A stretch of 64,000 nt of DNA from Polaribacter sp. IC073 (GCF_007997075.1 NZ_VORS01000008.1:1-64000), one strand, 5' to 3'. Counted from the first letter of the stretch, positions 1 through 8,789 are shown. Notes: a model not told the origin generated them from the sequence alone. A program made the numbers and translations.

Positions 1-229
1 CAATACCTAAACCAACTAAAGTATTTGCGACCAAACTAGAAATCATTTTTCCAGAAATACGAGCGTCTCTGCCAATTACAACTTTTATCTTTTTCTTATC
101 AGCATTTCTTGCTTGTATAAATGCACCATAAGACGCTGCAAATTTCACAGCGTCTATGGGTGTTAAATTGTCGCCCGTTTTACCTCCAATGGTTCCTCTA
201 ATTCCAGATATTGATTTTATTAATGTCAT
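1..229 (-). CDS. glmM: Phosphoglucosamine mutase-like protein, N-terminal part (cut by window edge)
   Basis: Only the first 76 codons lie in the window; the gene continues past base 1. The start ATG is at 227-229, 20 bases after the stop of the deaminase/deacetylase gene, so it is probably the last visible gene of the same leftward operon. The translation begins MTLIKSISGIRGTIGG and contains VVIGRDARISG, the N-terminal signature of alpha-D-phosphohexomutases of the GlmM/PNGM type, which interconvert hexosamine 1- and 6-phosphates. The phosphoserine loop is beyond the edge. Housekeeping GlmM is one reading; a dedicated GlcNAc-1-P/GlcNAc-6-P mutase for this salvage operon is another, which I infer from the neighbours. 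Confidence 0.8.
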   Translation of the reverse strand, partial: MTLIKSISGIRGTIGGKTGDNLTPIDAVKFAASYGAFIQARNADKKKIKVVIGRDARISGKMISSLVANTLVGLGI

Positions 230-249
230 TCTTTATGATTTAAGAATTA

Positions 250-2178
250 TTAATATTTCCATCTTACAAAAGCTTCCATAGCCGCATAATGAGACAAACC
301 TAATTTGTCATATAATTCTGCAGTTTCTCTATTTCTATCTTCTGCACGTTGCCAAAATTCTCTACTATCTGCACCTTGAAAAACAACACCATCTTTTTGA
401 GATTGATGTTTAAAGATTCCTTTTCTTTTTTCTAAAACCTGGTCTGGTCCCATTGGTACAGCCATTTCTATTTCGTCAATTCCCCATTCTTGCCATGCAC
501 CTCTGTACAACCAAACCCAACAGTCATTCATGAATTTTTTAGGTTTAAGTTCTTTTACAGCCGAGAAAATAGCATCTAAACAAACTTTATGCGTTCCGTG
601 AGGATCTGCTAAATCTCCTGCGGCATAAATTTGGTGAGGTTTAATTTTTTCAATTAGGTCGGCGGTGATTTTTACATCAGCAACACCTATTGGGTTTTTT
701 TCAATTGCGCCAGTTTCATAGAAAGGTAATTCCATAAAATGAATTTGAGCATCTGGTAAACCTATAAAATGACTTGTTGCTCTTGCTTCTCCTTTTCTAA
801 TCAATCCTTTAATGTACCGAACCTCTGAAGTATCGATTTCACTAGATTTTTTGTTCTTTAAAAAGGTAACTGCTTTTTTATAAATGTCATTTGCTTCGGT
901 ATTATCAATGCCGAATTTATCATTATAATCACAAACAAAACTTGCAAAACGCAAGGCTTCATCATCTGCAACAGCAATGTTTCCAGAAGTTTGGTAACCA
1001 ACATGTACTTCGTGTCCTTGCTCATGCAATCTCTTAAAAGTACCACCCATACTAATAATATCATCATCTGGGTGCGGACTAAAAATTAACACACGTTTTT
1101 TAGCTGGTTCCGATCTTTCGGGTCTTTTGTTGTCGTCTGAATTTGGTTTCCCTCCAGGCCAACCTGTAATGGTATTTTGTAATTTATTAAAGATACTAAT
1201 GTTAATGTCATACGCTGGTCCAGAATCTGCTAATAAATCGCTCATTCCGTTTTCAATATAGTCAGCATCTGTTAACATTAAAATTGGTTTCTTTAAGAAA
1301 AGAGCTAAACTTAACACCGCTTTTCTGGTAAGTGTGTCTGTCCATACTATTTTCTCTACCAACCAAGGCGTATTAATTCTTGTTAATTTAGAAGCTGCTG
1401 CTTGGTCTAAAACAAACATTGCATTTCTGTGTTCTTGTAAGTAAGATGCAGGAACTAAACTACTAACTTGGTCTTCTGTAGAAACTTTAATAATGTTAGA
1501 TTTTCCTTCTCCCCAAGCCATTAAAATAACTCTTTTGGCTTCCATTATTTTCTTAACACCTAAAGTAATGGCTGTTCTTGGTGTATTTTCTAAACCTAAA
1601 AAATCTCGGCTTGCAGCAACTCTTGTAACATGATCTAAGGCAACCAATCTTGTTTTAGAGTTTTGAAGTGATCCAGATTCATTAAAACCAATATGACCAT
1701 TTCCACCAATTCCTAGAATTTGTAAATCGATTCCGCCAAAGGCTTCAATTTTTGATTCATATTGATCACAATAATTTCTAATTTCGGCTTTAGATAAAGT
1801 TCCGTCTGGCACAAAACAATTTTCTGGTAAAATATCGATGTGATTAAACAGTTGTTCTTGCATAAAACGCACATAACTGTTTACAGAATCTGGTTCCATT
1901 GGGTAATATTCATCCAAATTAAAAGAAACCACATTTTCAAAACTTAAACCTTCTTCTTTGTGTAAGCGCACCAATTCTGCATACAATCCTTTGGGAGAAG
2001 AACCTGTTGCCAAGCCTAAAATACAAGGTTGTTTTTGAGATTGTTTCACTTTGATAAGGCTTGCAATTTCTTGAGCGATTGCTTTGGATGCCGATGTTGC
2101 TTCTTTAAAAACTACCGTACCAATATTCTCGAATCTTTTTTCGAAACCTGTTGCTTTGTCTATATTACTTTTTAACAT
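250..2178 (-). CDS. nagB: NagB-like glucosamine-6-phosphate deaminase fused to a PIG-L/LmbE deacetylase domain
   Basis: The protein has 642 residues. Residues about 15-270 are a NagB/RpiA-type domain, with FNLDEYYP carrying the first catalytic aspartate and GIGGNGHIGFNES carrying the histidine and glutamate. The second aspartate of classical NagB (GNDGHI in E. coli) is asparagine here. After a linker, residues about 365-642 form a PIG-L domain with the metal motif PHPDDD and a later HGTH motif, typical of zinc N-deacetylases. Fused proteins of this length occur in Bacteroidota (BT_0258 type). Likely role: deacetylation and/or deamination of an amino-sugar phosphate to fructose-6-P in the cytoplasm. 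The order and identity of the reactions are inferred, and the altered active site makes simple NagB activity uncertain. Confidence 0.85.
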   Translation of the reverse strand: MLKSNIDKATGFEKRFENIGTVVFKEATSASKAIAQEIASLIKVKQSQKQPCILGLATGSSPKGLYAELVRLHKEEGLSFENVVSFNLDEYYPMEPDSVNSYVRFMQEQLFNHIDILPENCFVPDGTLSKAEIRNYCDQYESKIEAFGGIDLQILGIGGNGHIGFNESGSLQNSKTRLVALDHVTRVAASRDFLGLENTPRTAITLGVKKIMEAKRVILMAWGEGKSNIIKVSTEDQVSSLVPASYLQEHRNAMFVLDQAAASKLTRINTPWLVEKIVWTDTLTRKAVLSLALFLKKPILMLTDADYIENGMSDLLADSGPAYDINISIFNKLQNTITGWPGGKPNSDDNKRPERSEPAKKRVLIFSPHPDDDIISMGGTFKRLHEQGHEVHVGYQTSGNIAVADDEALRFASFVCDYNDKFGIDNTEANDIYKKAVTFLKNKKSSEIDTSEVRYIKGLIRKGEARATSHFIGLPDAQIHFMELPFYETGAIEKNPIGVADVKITADLIEKIKPHQIYAAGDLADPHGTHKVCLDAIFSAVKELKPKKFMNDCWVWLYRGAWQEWGIDEIEMAVPMGPDQVLEKRKGIFKHQSQKDGVVFQGADSREFWQRAEDRNRETAELYDKLGLSHYAAMEAFVRWKY

Positions 2179-2213
2179 AATGTGTTGTTTGTTTCTATGA
2201 AAAGTTTGTGTTG

Positions 2214-3518
2214 TTATTTGCTCCAGTTTTTTATTTTATGTCCCCAAATAGCAAAAAAGAGAACAATAGCATAACAAGGAATTAGAATCCAATAACTACT
2301 TGTAGAAGCAGTTGCCATTGCTTGTGCTTCTTCGATTCCGCTAGTCATTAATTCATGCTTGGCAGCATCTACAATTCTACCATATAAAGGCGGAATAATT
2401 GCACCCCCAGAAATTGCCATAATTAATAAAGCAGATCCTGTTTTTGTGAATTTTCCTAAACCATCTAAAGTTAAAGGCCAAATTGCTGGCCAAACCAATG
2501 CATTTGCAACACCTAATGCAGCTACAAATAAAATAGATGTAAAGCCGGTTGTGTTTAAAATACAGAAACTAAAAATGATTCCTAAAATGGCACTTATAAT
2601 TAAAGCTGTTTTTTGTTTTACGTACTTCGGAATTAAGAAAACACCCAAAGCATACGTTGCAACCATTGCCATTAATGTATAAGTTGTAAAATATTTAGCT
2701 TCTTCACCTGTAAAGCCAAGAGAAATTCCGTAAGAAATAATAGTATCTCCTGCAATAACCTCTGCACCAACATATACAAATAATGCCAATACACCTAACC
2801 ATAAATTAGGGAATTGAAAAATACTTGTTTTTGCAGTTTTTCCTGCTACTACTTCTTCTGTTTCATCTGCTTCAACATTTGGTAATGGTGCTTTTCTTAT
2901 TAGAATTCCTAATACGAATAATACAATTGCCATTATGATATAAGGCATAAAAACACTGTCTGCCATGGTATCTAATAAAACATTTTTCTCTTCTAAAGTA
3001 GCGCCAGCTAATTTTTCTTTAGTTTCATCAATTCCAGATAATAGCAATGCACCAAAGATTAAAGAACCTAAAGCACCTGCTGTTTTATTTGCAATTCCCA
3101 TAATAGCAATACGTTTTGCACCGCTATCTATAGGACCTAAAATGGTAATGTATGGGTTTGCTGCTGTTTGTAGAATTGTCATACCAACTCCTTGAATGAA
3201 AATACCGGTTAAAAACACCCAATATGTTCTTGCTTCTGCTGCCGGAATAAAAACCAGTGCACCAATTGCCATAATAATTAGTCCTAAAGACATTCCTTTT
3301 TTATAGCCAATTTTATTTAAAATATAAGAGGCGGGTAATGCCATTACTACAAACGAAATGTAAGAAGCAGAAGCTACTAAATAAGATTGGGCATCTGTTA
3401 ATTCGTTTATGGTCTTCATAAATGGAATTAAAGCGCCATTGATCCAGGTTACAAAGCCGAATATGAAAAATAAACTCGCAATAATTATAATTGCTGTTGT
3501 GTTATTTTTTTGTTGCAT
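2214..3518 (-). CDS. Sugar MFS transporter, FucP/NagP family
   Basis: This 434-residue, very hydrophobic protein has about twelve membrane segments, including IIIIASLFFIFGFVTWINGA at the N-terminus. The FGFVTW, ANPYI and GPI motifs and the length are typical of FucP-type sugar:H+ symporters, the family that also holds the GlcNAc permease NagP. It would move a monosaccharide across the inner membrane. It lies between the kinase and the deaminase/deacetylase genes, so an N-acetylhexosamine is the likely cargo; L-fucose is possible because the same family transports it and fucose is a likely product of the PUL further right. Specificity cannot be read from sequence. Confidence 0.87.
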   Translation of the reverse strand: MQQKNNTTAIIIIASLFFIFGFVTWINGALIPFMKTINELTDAQSYLVASASYISFVVMALPASYILNKIGYKKGMSLGLIIMAIGALVFIPAAEARTYWVFLTGIFIQGVGMTILQTAANPYITILGPIDSGAKRIAIMGIANKTAGALGSLIFGALLLSGIDETKEKLAGATLEEKNVLLDTMADSVFMPYIIMAIVLFVLGILIRKAPLPNVEADETEEVVAGKTAKTSIFQFPNLWLGVLALFVYVGAEVIAGDTIISYGISLGFTGEEAKYFTTYTLMAMVATYALGVFLIPKYVKQKTALIISAILGIIFSFCILNTTGFTSILFVAALGVANALVWPAIWPLTLDGLGKFTKTGSALLIMAISGGAIIPPLYGRIVDAAKHELMTSGIEEAQAMATASTSSYWILIPCYAIVLFFAIWGHKIKNWSK

Positions 3519-3565
3519 GATTTTTTTGGTTTAAATTATGGGTGTAATTGATGGTTATTTTATTT

Positions 3566-4630
3566 TTATATTGATAATTTTTCAGAAAAACTTTCAATCA
3601 ATTTAAATTGATTTTTGGCTCTATCTAAATTGTGTTCTTCATAATTTGTTTTGTAATAAACATCATTATTCAAATAATCTGTTAAAAACCTTATTGCCAT
3701 TATAAAAATCATGGTTTTTGCTGCTAAAGGCAAGTATTTTAATTCCGTTTCAGATAAAGAATCTTTTGTCTTTTCTAGAAAACCTTTTTCATACGCTTGG
3801 TAATACTCTAGGTTAAATTCTACTTTAGACAACTCTTTTTCATCTTCTGCCGCAGTATTACAAATAGTTCTAATAGCATCACCAAAATCATAATGTATAA
3901 TTCCTGGCATTACCGTATCTGTATCTATCATGCATACACCTTTGTTCTCTTTATCGAAAAGAGAATTTGAAATTTTAGTATCGTTGTGCGTTACTCTTAC
4001 AGGAATTTTTCCTGCTTCTTTCAGTTCTTGTAAAATGTGCATTTCACTTTTTAAAGCTGCAACTATTTTTATGTATTTGGCGGCTTTAGTTAAACGCGCT
4101 TTTGAAGCACTTTGTATAGAAGAAGCGTATTGTTTATAACGAAAAGACATGTCATGAAAATTAGGAATGACGTCTATTAACTTGCTGCTATCAAAATCTG
4201 ATGTTAAGTTAAGAAAATCTCCTAGAAGTTTACCGCCTTCGTAGGCTACTTCTTTCTCCTTTACAATTTCGTAGGTAATGCTATCATCAATAAAAATCAT
4301 CACATTCCAAAAATCACCATTTTCATTATGATAATAAAAAGCGGTGTCTTTTGCTTTCACAAAACTTAAAACCGTTTTGTTTAATTCTTCATTAGATAAA
4401 TTTGGGTATTTGCTTCTAATGTGATTGCTTGTTAAAACTTTGTTGTTTACCAAGCCAGGAACGTCTTTAAAAATTGCGTGATTTATTCTCTGGAGAATGT
4501 AATCTTTATTGCCGTCTGCTTTTATTAAAAAAGTGTCGTTTATATGACCAGAATTTAATTCTGAATGACTTACATAATTCGATTGGTGATCGAATTTGTT
4601 AAAAATAGATGTTAGAATTTCTGCGTTCAT
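3566..4630 (-). CDS. NahK-like N-acetylhexosamine kinase (APH/choline kinase fold)
   Basis: The protein has 354 residues with an aminoglycoside-phosphotransferase fold. The catalytic loop reads VTHNDTKISN and the metal-binding motif IDTDTVMPG. The N-terminal SGHINDTF resembles the glycine-rich nucleotide loop. HNDTKxxN plus DTDTVMPG is typical of N-acetylhexosamine 1-kinases (NahK), which make GlcNAc-1-P or GalNAc-1-P. It is one base from the nucleotidyltransferase gene, consistent with kinase-then-pyrophosphorylase chemistry. The preceding stop (4632) and this start (4630) almost touch, suggesting translational coupling. Substrate (GalNAc or GlcNAc) is inferred; other sugars are possible for this broad family. 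Confidence 0.75.
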   Translation of the reverse strand: MNAEILTSIFNKFDHQSNYVSHSELNSGHINDTFLIKADGNKDYILQRINHAIFKDVPGLVNNKVLTSNHIRSKYPNLSNEELNKTVLSFVKAKDTAFYYHNENGDFWNVMIFIDDSITYEIVKEKEVAYEGGKLLGDFLNLTSDFDSSKLIDVIPNFHDMSFRYKQYASSIQSASKARLTKAAKYIKIVAALKSEMHILQELKEAGKIPVRVTHNDTKISNSLFDKENKGVCMIDTDTVMPGIIHYDFGDAIRTICNTAAEDEKELSKVEFNLEYYQAYEKGFLEKTKDSLSETELKYLPLAAKTMIFIMAIRFLTDYLNNDVYYKTNYEEHNLDRAKNQFKLIESFSEKLSI

Positions 4631-4631
4631 A

Positions 4632-5546
4632 TTAGTTCCATAATTTAGTTGGATACACTCCGTTCTCTTTCAACTTATTGATTTCTTTTTGTGCTTTTTC
4701 TTTGTCTTCGCTATACGTAACACCAAACCAAATAGAGTCTGATTCTAATACTTTTACAGAAGCTTTTTTAGATGCTAACATTTTATTTACAATTGTAGGT
4801 AAATAGAATTCTGCTTTTAAGTTCTGAGTGTTTTTTTCTAAAAAGTCTAAGAATAATTCATCTCCAAACTCGAAACATTTTGGTGTAAAGCCCCAAAAGT
4901 TCATGGAAACAGTTGTGTTTATATTAATAGGAATCATTTTTCCGTTGTCATCTTCACTTTTTAAGGTTCCATCAATTTTTTCGATTCTAACTCTTTCAGT
5001 AACATCCGTTAAAAAGCCGTCTTTATTTACAGTACATTCTCCTCTAGAAACATAGCCATTGTCTGAAACCGTGTTTTTTAAAGAATAGGCAACCATACTA
5101 AAATTGTAACTATCTATATCTGTATTTCTTAATTGTTCTGCAATGGCATCAAAAGCTTGTCTGCTATAAAAATCATCTGCATTTATAATGGCAAAATTTT
5201 CTTTTATAACATCTTTTGTCATTAATAAAGCATGCCCAGTTCCCCAAGGTTTCACTCTTTCCGGGTTTCTGTATTTTTCTGGTACATTTTCTAACTCTTG
5301 AAATACATATTCAACTTCAACTTTACTCGCTAATTTTTCATTAAAAATGGCTTTAAATTCTGCTTGAAAACTTTTTCTAATAATAAAAACAACTTTTCCA
5401 AAACCAGCCTGAATTGCATCATAAAGAGAAAAATCTATTATTGTGTCTCCTTCAGGAGTAAAAGTATCCATTTGTTTTAATCCGCCATATCTACTACCCA
5501 TTCCTGCTGCTAGAATAACTAATGTTGGTTTGTTGTTTTTACTCAT
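4632..5546 (-). CDS. Sugar-1-phosphate nucleotidyltransferase
   Basis: A 304-residue Rossmann-type NTP transferase. The N-terminal loop LAAGMGSRYGGLKQMD is the nucleotide-binding signature of sugar-phosphate nucleotidylyltransferases, and INADDFYS gives the metal-binding aspartates. Members of this family usually make NDP-sugars from sugar 1-phosphates. Its position as first gene of the leftward operon, directly before a NahK-like kinase, suggests that it activates the kinase product, for example GalNAc-1-P to UDP-GalNAc, from where epimerisation could lead to GlcNAc. The nucleotide and sugar are not determined. No epimerase is visible in the window, so the housekeeping GalE would have to serve. 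Confidence 0.8.
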   Translation of the reverse strand: MSKNNKPTLVILAAGMGSRYGGLKQMDTFTPEGDTIIDFSLYDAIQAGFGKVVFIIRKSFQAEFKAIFNEKLASKVEVEYVFQELENVPEKYRNPERVKPWGTGHALLMTKDVIKENFAIINADDFYSRQAFDAIAEQLRNTDIDSYNFSMVAYSLKNTVSDNGYVSRGECTVNKDGFLTDVTERVRIEKIDGTLKSEDDNGKMIPININTTVSMNFWGFTPKCFEFGDELFLDFLEKNTQNLKAEFYLPTIVNKMLASKKASVKVLESDSIWFGVTYSEDKEKAQKEINKLKENGVYPTKLWN

Positions 5547-5609
5547 AATAGATTGATTTTTAGATAGTTTTGTTTTTTATTATTGACTTGCTATCGCTCA
5601 TCTTATCTA

Positions 5610-5640
5610 CAAAAATATATAATTTTTTTTGTGTTACCAA
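5610..5640 (-). promoter_or_regulatory. Predicted promoter of the leftward amino-sugar operon
   Basis: On the minus strand a TTG (5638-5640) is followed after 20 bases by TATTTTTG (5610-5617), matching the Bacteroidota consensus TTG-N19-TAnnTTTG. It lies about 65 bases before the nucleotidyltransferase start and just beside the palindromic operator. Confidence 0.6.
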
Positions 5641-5650
5641 GATGTTTTCA

Positions 5651-5676
5651 ATAAAATGTGTTCGAACACACTTTAT
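5651..5676. promoter_or_regulatory. Palindromic operator, probable LacI-family site
   Basis: The core TGTGTTCGAACACA (5657-5670) is a perfect 14-bp inverted repeat centred on CG. Flanking ATAAA and TTTAT extend it to 26 bp with a single mismatched pair. It lies between the divergent amino-sugar operon and the LacI-type gene, upstream of the minus-strand -33 box. A central CpG in an AT-rich palindrome is typical of LacI-family operators, so the adjacent regulator is the obvious ligand. Confidence 0.7.
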
Positions 5677-5689
5677 GAAACAAAAACAT

Positions 5690-5697
5690 TATATTTG
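5690..5697 (+). promoter_or_regulatory. Predicted -7 box of the LacI-type regulator gene
   Basis: TATATTTG fits TAnnTTTG exactly and lies only five bases before the start codon at 5703. Transcription from it would start at or next to the ATG, giving a leaderless or nearly leaderless message. No good -33 TTG is present; the operator palindrome occupies that area. Confidence 0.4.
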
Positions 5698-5702
5698 TCA
5701 TA

Positions 5703-6740
5703 ATGAAGAAATACACCATTAAAAATATTGCAGAGTTAGCAGGCGTATCTAAAGGGACGGTAGACCGAGTAATTCATAAAAGAGGCAAGGTTTCTGTAAA
5801 AGCTTTAGAAAAAGTAAATGCTGTATTAAGTGAAATAGACTACAAGCCAAACCTGTTGGCTAGAAGTTTAAAAAAGACCAAAGAGTATCATATTTGTGTG
5901 GTGTTGCCAGATTTTAATAAAGATCCTTTTTGGCGACCGTGTTTTGAAGGAATTGAAGCAGCTGTGCAAGAGTTTGCGTCTTTTGGTGTTTTTATTGAAC
6001 CTTTCTTTTTTCATCCTAATGATGTAAATTCTTTTATAGAAATTAATAAAAAAGTATTAGAATTATCTCCGGACGCTGTTTTGTTAGCGCCTTTGTTTTA
6101 TAAAGAAACCGTTGCTATTGTTAATAATTATGCGCTTGCAGATATTATTGTAAGTAAGTTTAACAATCAGTTAGAAACGGAAAAAACAAAAAACTTTGTT
6201 GGGCAAGATTTATTTAAAAGTGGAAGAATAGCTGCCAGCTTGCTTCAAATGATAATTTCTAAAAATGCTGCCATTGCCATTATTCACATTGATGAAGATT
6301 ATAATAATTCGATTCACATGCAAGAAAAAGAAAAAGGGTTTCGGCATTATTTTAATGAATTAGAGGACGCTAATTATGTAATTAATACTTATAATACTAA
6401 ACAGGCAGCACTTGAAAATAGGTTAGACAGTATTTTTAACAACACTTCTAAGGTTGAAGCTATATTTGTAACTACTTCTAAAGTTTATAAAGTGGCAGAT
6501 TTTTTTAAAGCGAAGCATATTAAAAATGTAAAGATTGTTGGGTACGATTTATTAGATGAGAATATTCAGTATTTAAATGATGGTATTATTAATTTTTTAA
6601 TTCATCAAGATCCTAAAAAACAAGTGTATTTAGGCTTGTCTTATTTGGTTGATTATTTTCTTTTTGATAAGGAAATTCCTGCTAAAAGTTTGTTGCCTAT
6701 TGATATTATTACATCAGAAAATTTAGAGACCTACTTGTAA
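5703..6740 (+). CDS. LacI/GalR-type transcriptional regulator
   Basis: A 345-residue regulator. Residues 3-50 form a LacI helix-turn-helix (IKNIAELAGVSKGTVDRVIH) followed by the hinge region KPNLLARSL. Residues about 60-340 form a periplasmic-binding-protein-like sugar sensor (HICVVLPDFNKDPFW and onward). TVDRVIHKRG replaces the more usual TVSRVLN, as in the subgroup with periplasmic-binding-type sensors. The HTH begins within three residues of the start, so no downstream start is possible. It is divergent from the amino-sugar operon with a palindromic operator between them, so it probably controls that operon and itself, with an amino-sugar metabolite as inducer (inferred). Confidence 0.85.
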   Translation: MKKYTIKNIAELAGVSKGTVDRVIHKRGKVSVKALEKVNAVLSEIDYKPNLLARSLKKTKEYHICVVLPDFNKDPFWRPCFEGIEAAVQEFASFGVFIEPFFFHPNDVNSFIEINKKVLELSPDAVLLAPLFYKETVAIVNNYALADIIVSKFNNQLETEKTKNFVGQDLFKSGRIAASLLQMIISKNAAIAIIHIDEDYNNSIHMQEKEKGFRHYFNELEDANYVINTYNTKQAALENRLDSIFNNTSKVEAIFVTTSKVYKVADFFKAKHIKNVKIVGYDLLDENIQYLNDGIINFLIHQDPKKQVYLGLSYLVDYFLFDKEIPAKSLLPIDIITSENLETYL

Positions 6741-6904
6741 AAGATCATTATATTTAGAGACGAAGCAGATGGCCATCATAAGAAATCTAAATTATTTTAT
6801 TTTACTGGTATTAAGTGTGGTAGGCTACCGATCTATAAAAATATAAAAACAAAGCTTATTAGTTCGGCGTTTTTTATACTTTTAACTTTTTATATTAAAA
6901 TGCA

Positions 6905-7483
6905 ATGCTACAGACAGATATTAATAATGCGTTATTAAAACGTATTGCAAATAATGACGTAAAAGCCTTCGAAGAAGTTTATGATAAATTTGCTTCTAGG
7001 ATGCTTGTGTATGCCTTAAATATATTAGATAATAAACAGGTTTGCGAAGATTTAATTCAGAATATATTTATAGCTTTTTGGTCTAAAAGAAAGAAAAATG
7101 ACATTAACAATTTAGACGCTTATTTGTTTCGAGCAGTAAAGTTTCAAGTATTTAAACATTTTAGAGACAATAAGTTTCCCGATAAAGATTTAACCCGATT
7201 AAATTTTATTAATGTCGCTGTTTCTTCTGAAAATACTTTAGAATATGCAGAATTAGAAAACGCGATTCAAACATCTGTTTCTAAACTGCCAACGCGTTGT
7301 AAAGAAATTTTTGAATTAAGCAGGTACGAGCATAAAACGCATAAGGAAATAGCAGAAACGTTAGGTATTTCTGTGCAAGCAGTAAAAAATCAAGTTTCAA
7401 AAGCGTTGTCTTCCATTAAAAATAACTTAGATAAAGAGGAATATCTTTTGTTCTTTACACTCTTTTTTATAGCAAACTTTTAA
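6905..7483 (+). CDS. ECF-type RNA polymerase sigma-70 factor
   Basis: The protein has 192 residues. Region 2 includes FEEVYDKFASRMLVYA and DLIQNIFIAFW; region 4 includes LPTRCKEIFELSRYE and a helix-turn-helix, HKEIAETLGISVQAVKNQ. The hydrophobic C-terminal tail (LLFFTLFFIANF) is common in the Bacteroidota sigma factors paired with FecR anti-sigma proteins. The next gene is such a FecR protein and the one after it a SusC with an STN signalling domain, so this is a cell-surface signalling cassette: ligand binding to SusC relays through FecR to release this sigma factor and switch on susC/susD. Confidence 0.93.
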   Translation: MLQTDINNALLKRIANNDVKAFEEVYDKFASRMLVYALNILDNKQVCEDLIQNIFIAFWSKRKKNDINNLDAYLFRAVKFQVFKHFRDNKFPDKDLTRLNFINVAVSSENTLEYAELENAIQTSVSKLPTRCKEIFELSRYEHKTHKEIAETLGISVQAVKNQVSKALSSIKNNLDKEEYLLFFTLFFIANF

Positions 7484-7611
7484 AATAAACACTAATTTTA
7501 TCCTATATTTTATAAGGGTTTTACGCCCTATTATAAAAATAATGAAATTTAGACGTGTACCTATCTTCTTTTTTGGGTACTTAAGAATAAACACTTATAG
7601 TTTTTACTTTA

Positions 7612-8739
7612 ATGAATACATCAGAAGCAAAAATACTTTTTACAAAATATACTAATAATCAATGTTCTGAAAAAGAAATTGAATTATTAGAAGCGTATCT
7701 AGACTCTTATCAAACAAAGGGTTCTAAGAATACTACTATCAATGAAAGCAAAACAAAAGTTTGGCAAAATATTGTGGGCACTATAGATACACAACCAAAG
7801 AAGAAGAAAAAGTTCCCTTTTAATACAAAAAACGTCTTAAAAATCGCTGCATCAATAACTTTATTATTTATTTTATCTGTGGTAATTAAAAACTACTCTA
7901 AAGAAAGTTCTTTCATATTTAGTGAAGAACCAATGGTAGTAGGTTCTGACAAGGCAACGTTAACTTTAGAAGATGGTACCGCTGTCGCTTTAGAAAAAGG
8001 TAAAAAATACGAAAGTAAAAACATAAATAGTAACGGAGTGTCTTTGGTATATGATGCAGCTTCAGAAAAGGTTACAGAAGAAATTGCGTATAACTATTTA
8101 ACGGTACCAAATGGAGGTCAGTTTTTTGTAACACTTTCAGACGGAACAAAAGTTTGGTTAAATTCTGCTACGAAGTTAAAATACCCTGTTAAATTTAAAC
8201 AAAATGCACCGCGTGAAGTAGAACTTGTTTATGGTGAAGCTTATTTTGAGGTAACTTCAAGTACAAAAAATAAAGGGGCAACTTTTAAGGTGATTTCTAA
8301 AAGACAAAATATAGAGGTTTTAGGAACCGAGTTTAATGTAAAAGATTACCAAGATGAAACAATAACTTACACCACTTTGGTTGAAGGAAAAATAGCCTTA
8401 AACACTAAAGAAGATAATCAAGTTTTAATTCCTAACCAGCAAGCAACTGTAAATATGAATACAGGTGTTATTGTTTTGCATACGGTTGATGTGTATAATG
8501 AGATTTCTTGGAAAGATGGTGTTTTTAGTTTTAAAGGTAAAAACTTAAAAGAGATTATGAAAGTGCTTTCTAGATGGTATGATTTAGAAGTTGTGTTTAA
8601 TAATAAAGATTTAGAAACAACAAAATTTAAAGGGGTTTTAAGTAAAAAACAACCCATCGAAGAAATATTAAAAGCAATTAAAAGTGCAAGTATTATCACA
8701 TCTTTTAAAATTGAAAATAAAACAATATATCTAGAGTAA
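7612..8739 (+). CDS. FecR-type anti-sigma factor
   Basis: This 375-residue protein has a cytoplasmic N-terminal part, one transmembrane segment at about residues 82-98 (IAASITLLFILSVVI) and a periplasmic FecR domain (VPNGGQFFVTLSDGTKVWLN, GEAYFEV, FKVISKRQNIEVLGTEFNV). The C-terminal DUF4974-type region has ISWKDGVFSFKGKNL and a secretin-like fold that contacts the STN domain of SusC. It lies 128 bases after the sigma factor gene and 104 bases before the STN-bearing SusC. It would hold the sigma factor inactive until the transporter signals. Confidence 0.93.
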   Translation: MNTSEAKILFTKYTNNQCSEKEIELLEAYLDSYQTKGSKNTTINESKTKVWQNIVGTIDTQPKKKKKFPFNTKNVLKIAASITLLFILSVVIKNYSKESSFIFSEEPMVVGSDKATLTLEDGTAVALEKGKKYESKNINSNGVSLVYDAASEKVTEEIAYNYLTVPNGGQFFVTLSDGTKVWLNSATKLKYPVKFKQNAPREVELVYGEAYFEVTSSTKNKGATFKVISKRQNIEVLGTEFNVKDYQDETITYTTLVEGKIALNTKEDNQVLIPNQQATVNMNTGVIVLHTVDVYNEISWKDGVFSFKGKNLKEIMKVLSRWYDLEVVFNNKDLETTKFKGVLSKKQPIEEILKAIKSASIITSFKIENKTIYLE

Positions 8740-8745
8740 AAAAAA

Positions 8746-8789
8746 GGGAATAAAAGAGTAGACCGTCGAAAGCTTTATCTAATATTCCC
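8746..8789. repeat. Inverted repeat between fecR and susC
   Basis: GGGAATA (8746-8752) and TATTCCC (8783-8789) form a 7-bp stem around a 30-base loop in the fecR-susC intergenic gap. There is no T-run after it, so it is not a convincing terminator; an RNA processing or attenuation element is possible. Weak evidence. Confidence 0.3.

Noticed and set aside
7505..7540. Possible terminator hairpin (AGGG...CCCT) between the sigma factor and FecR genes
   Set aside because: The stem is only four solid pairs with a bulge and no T-run; too weak to list.
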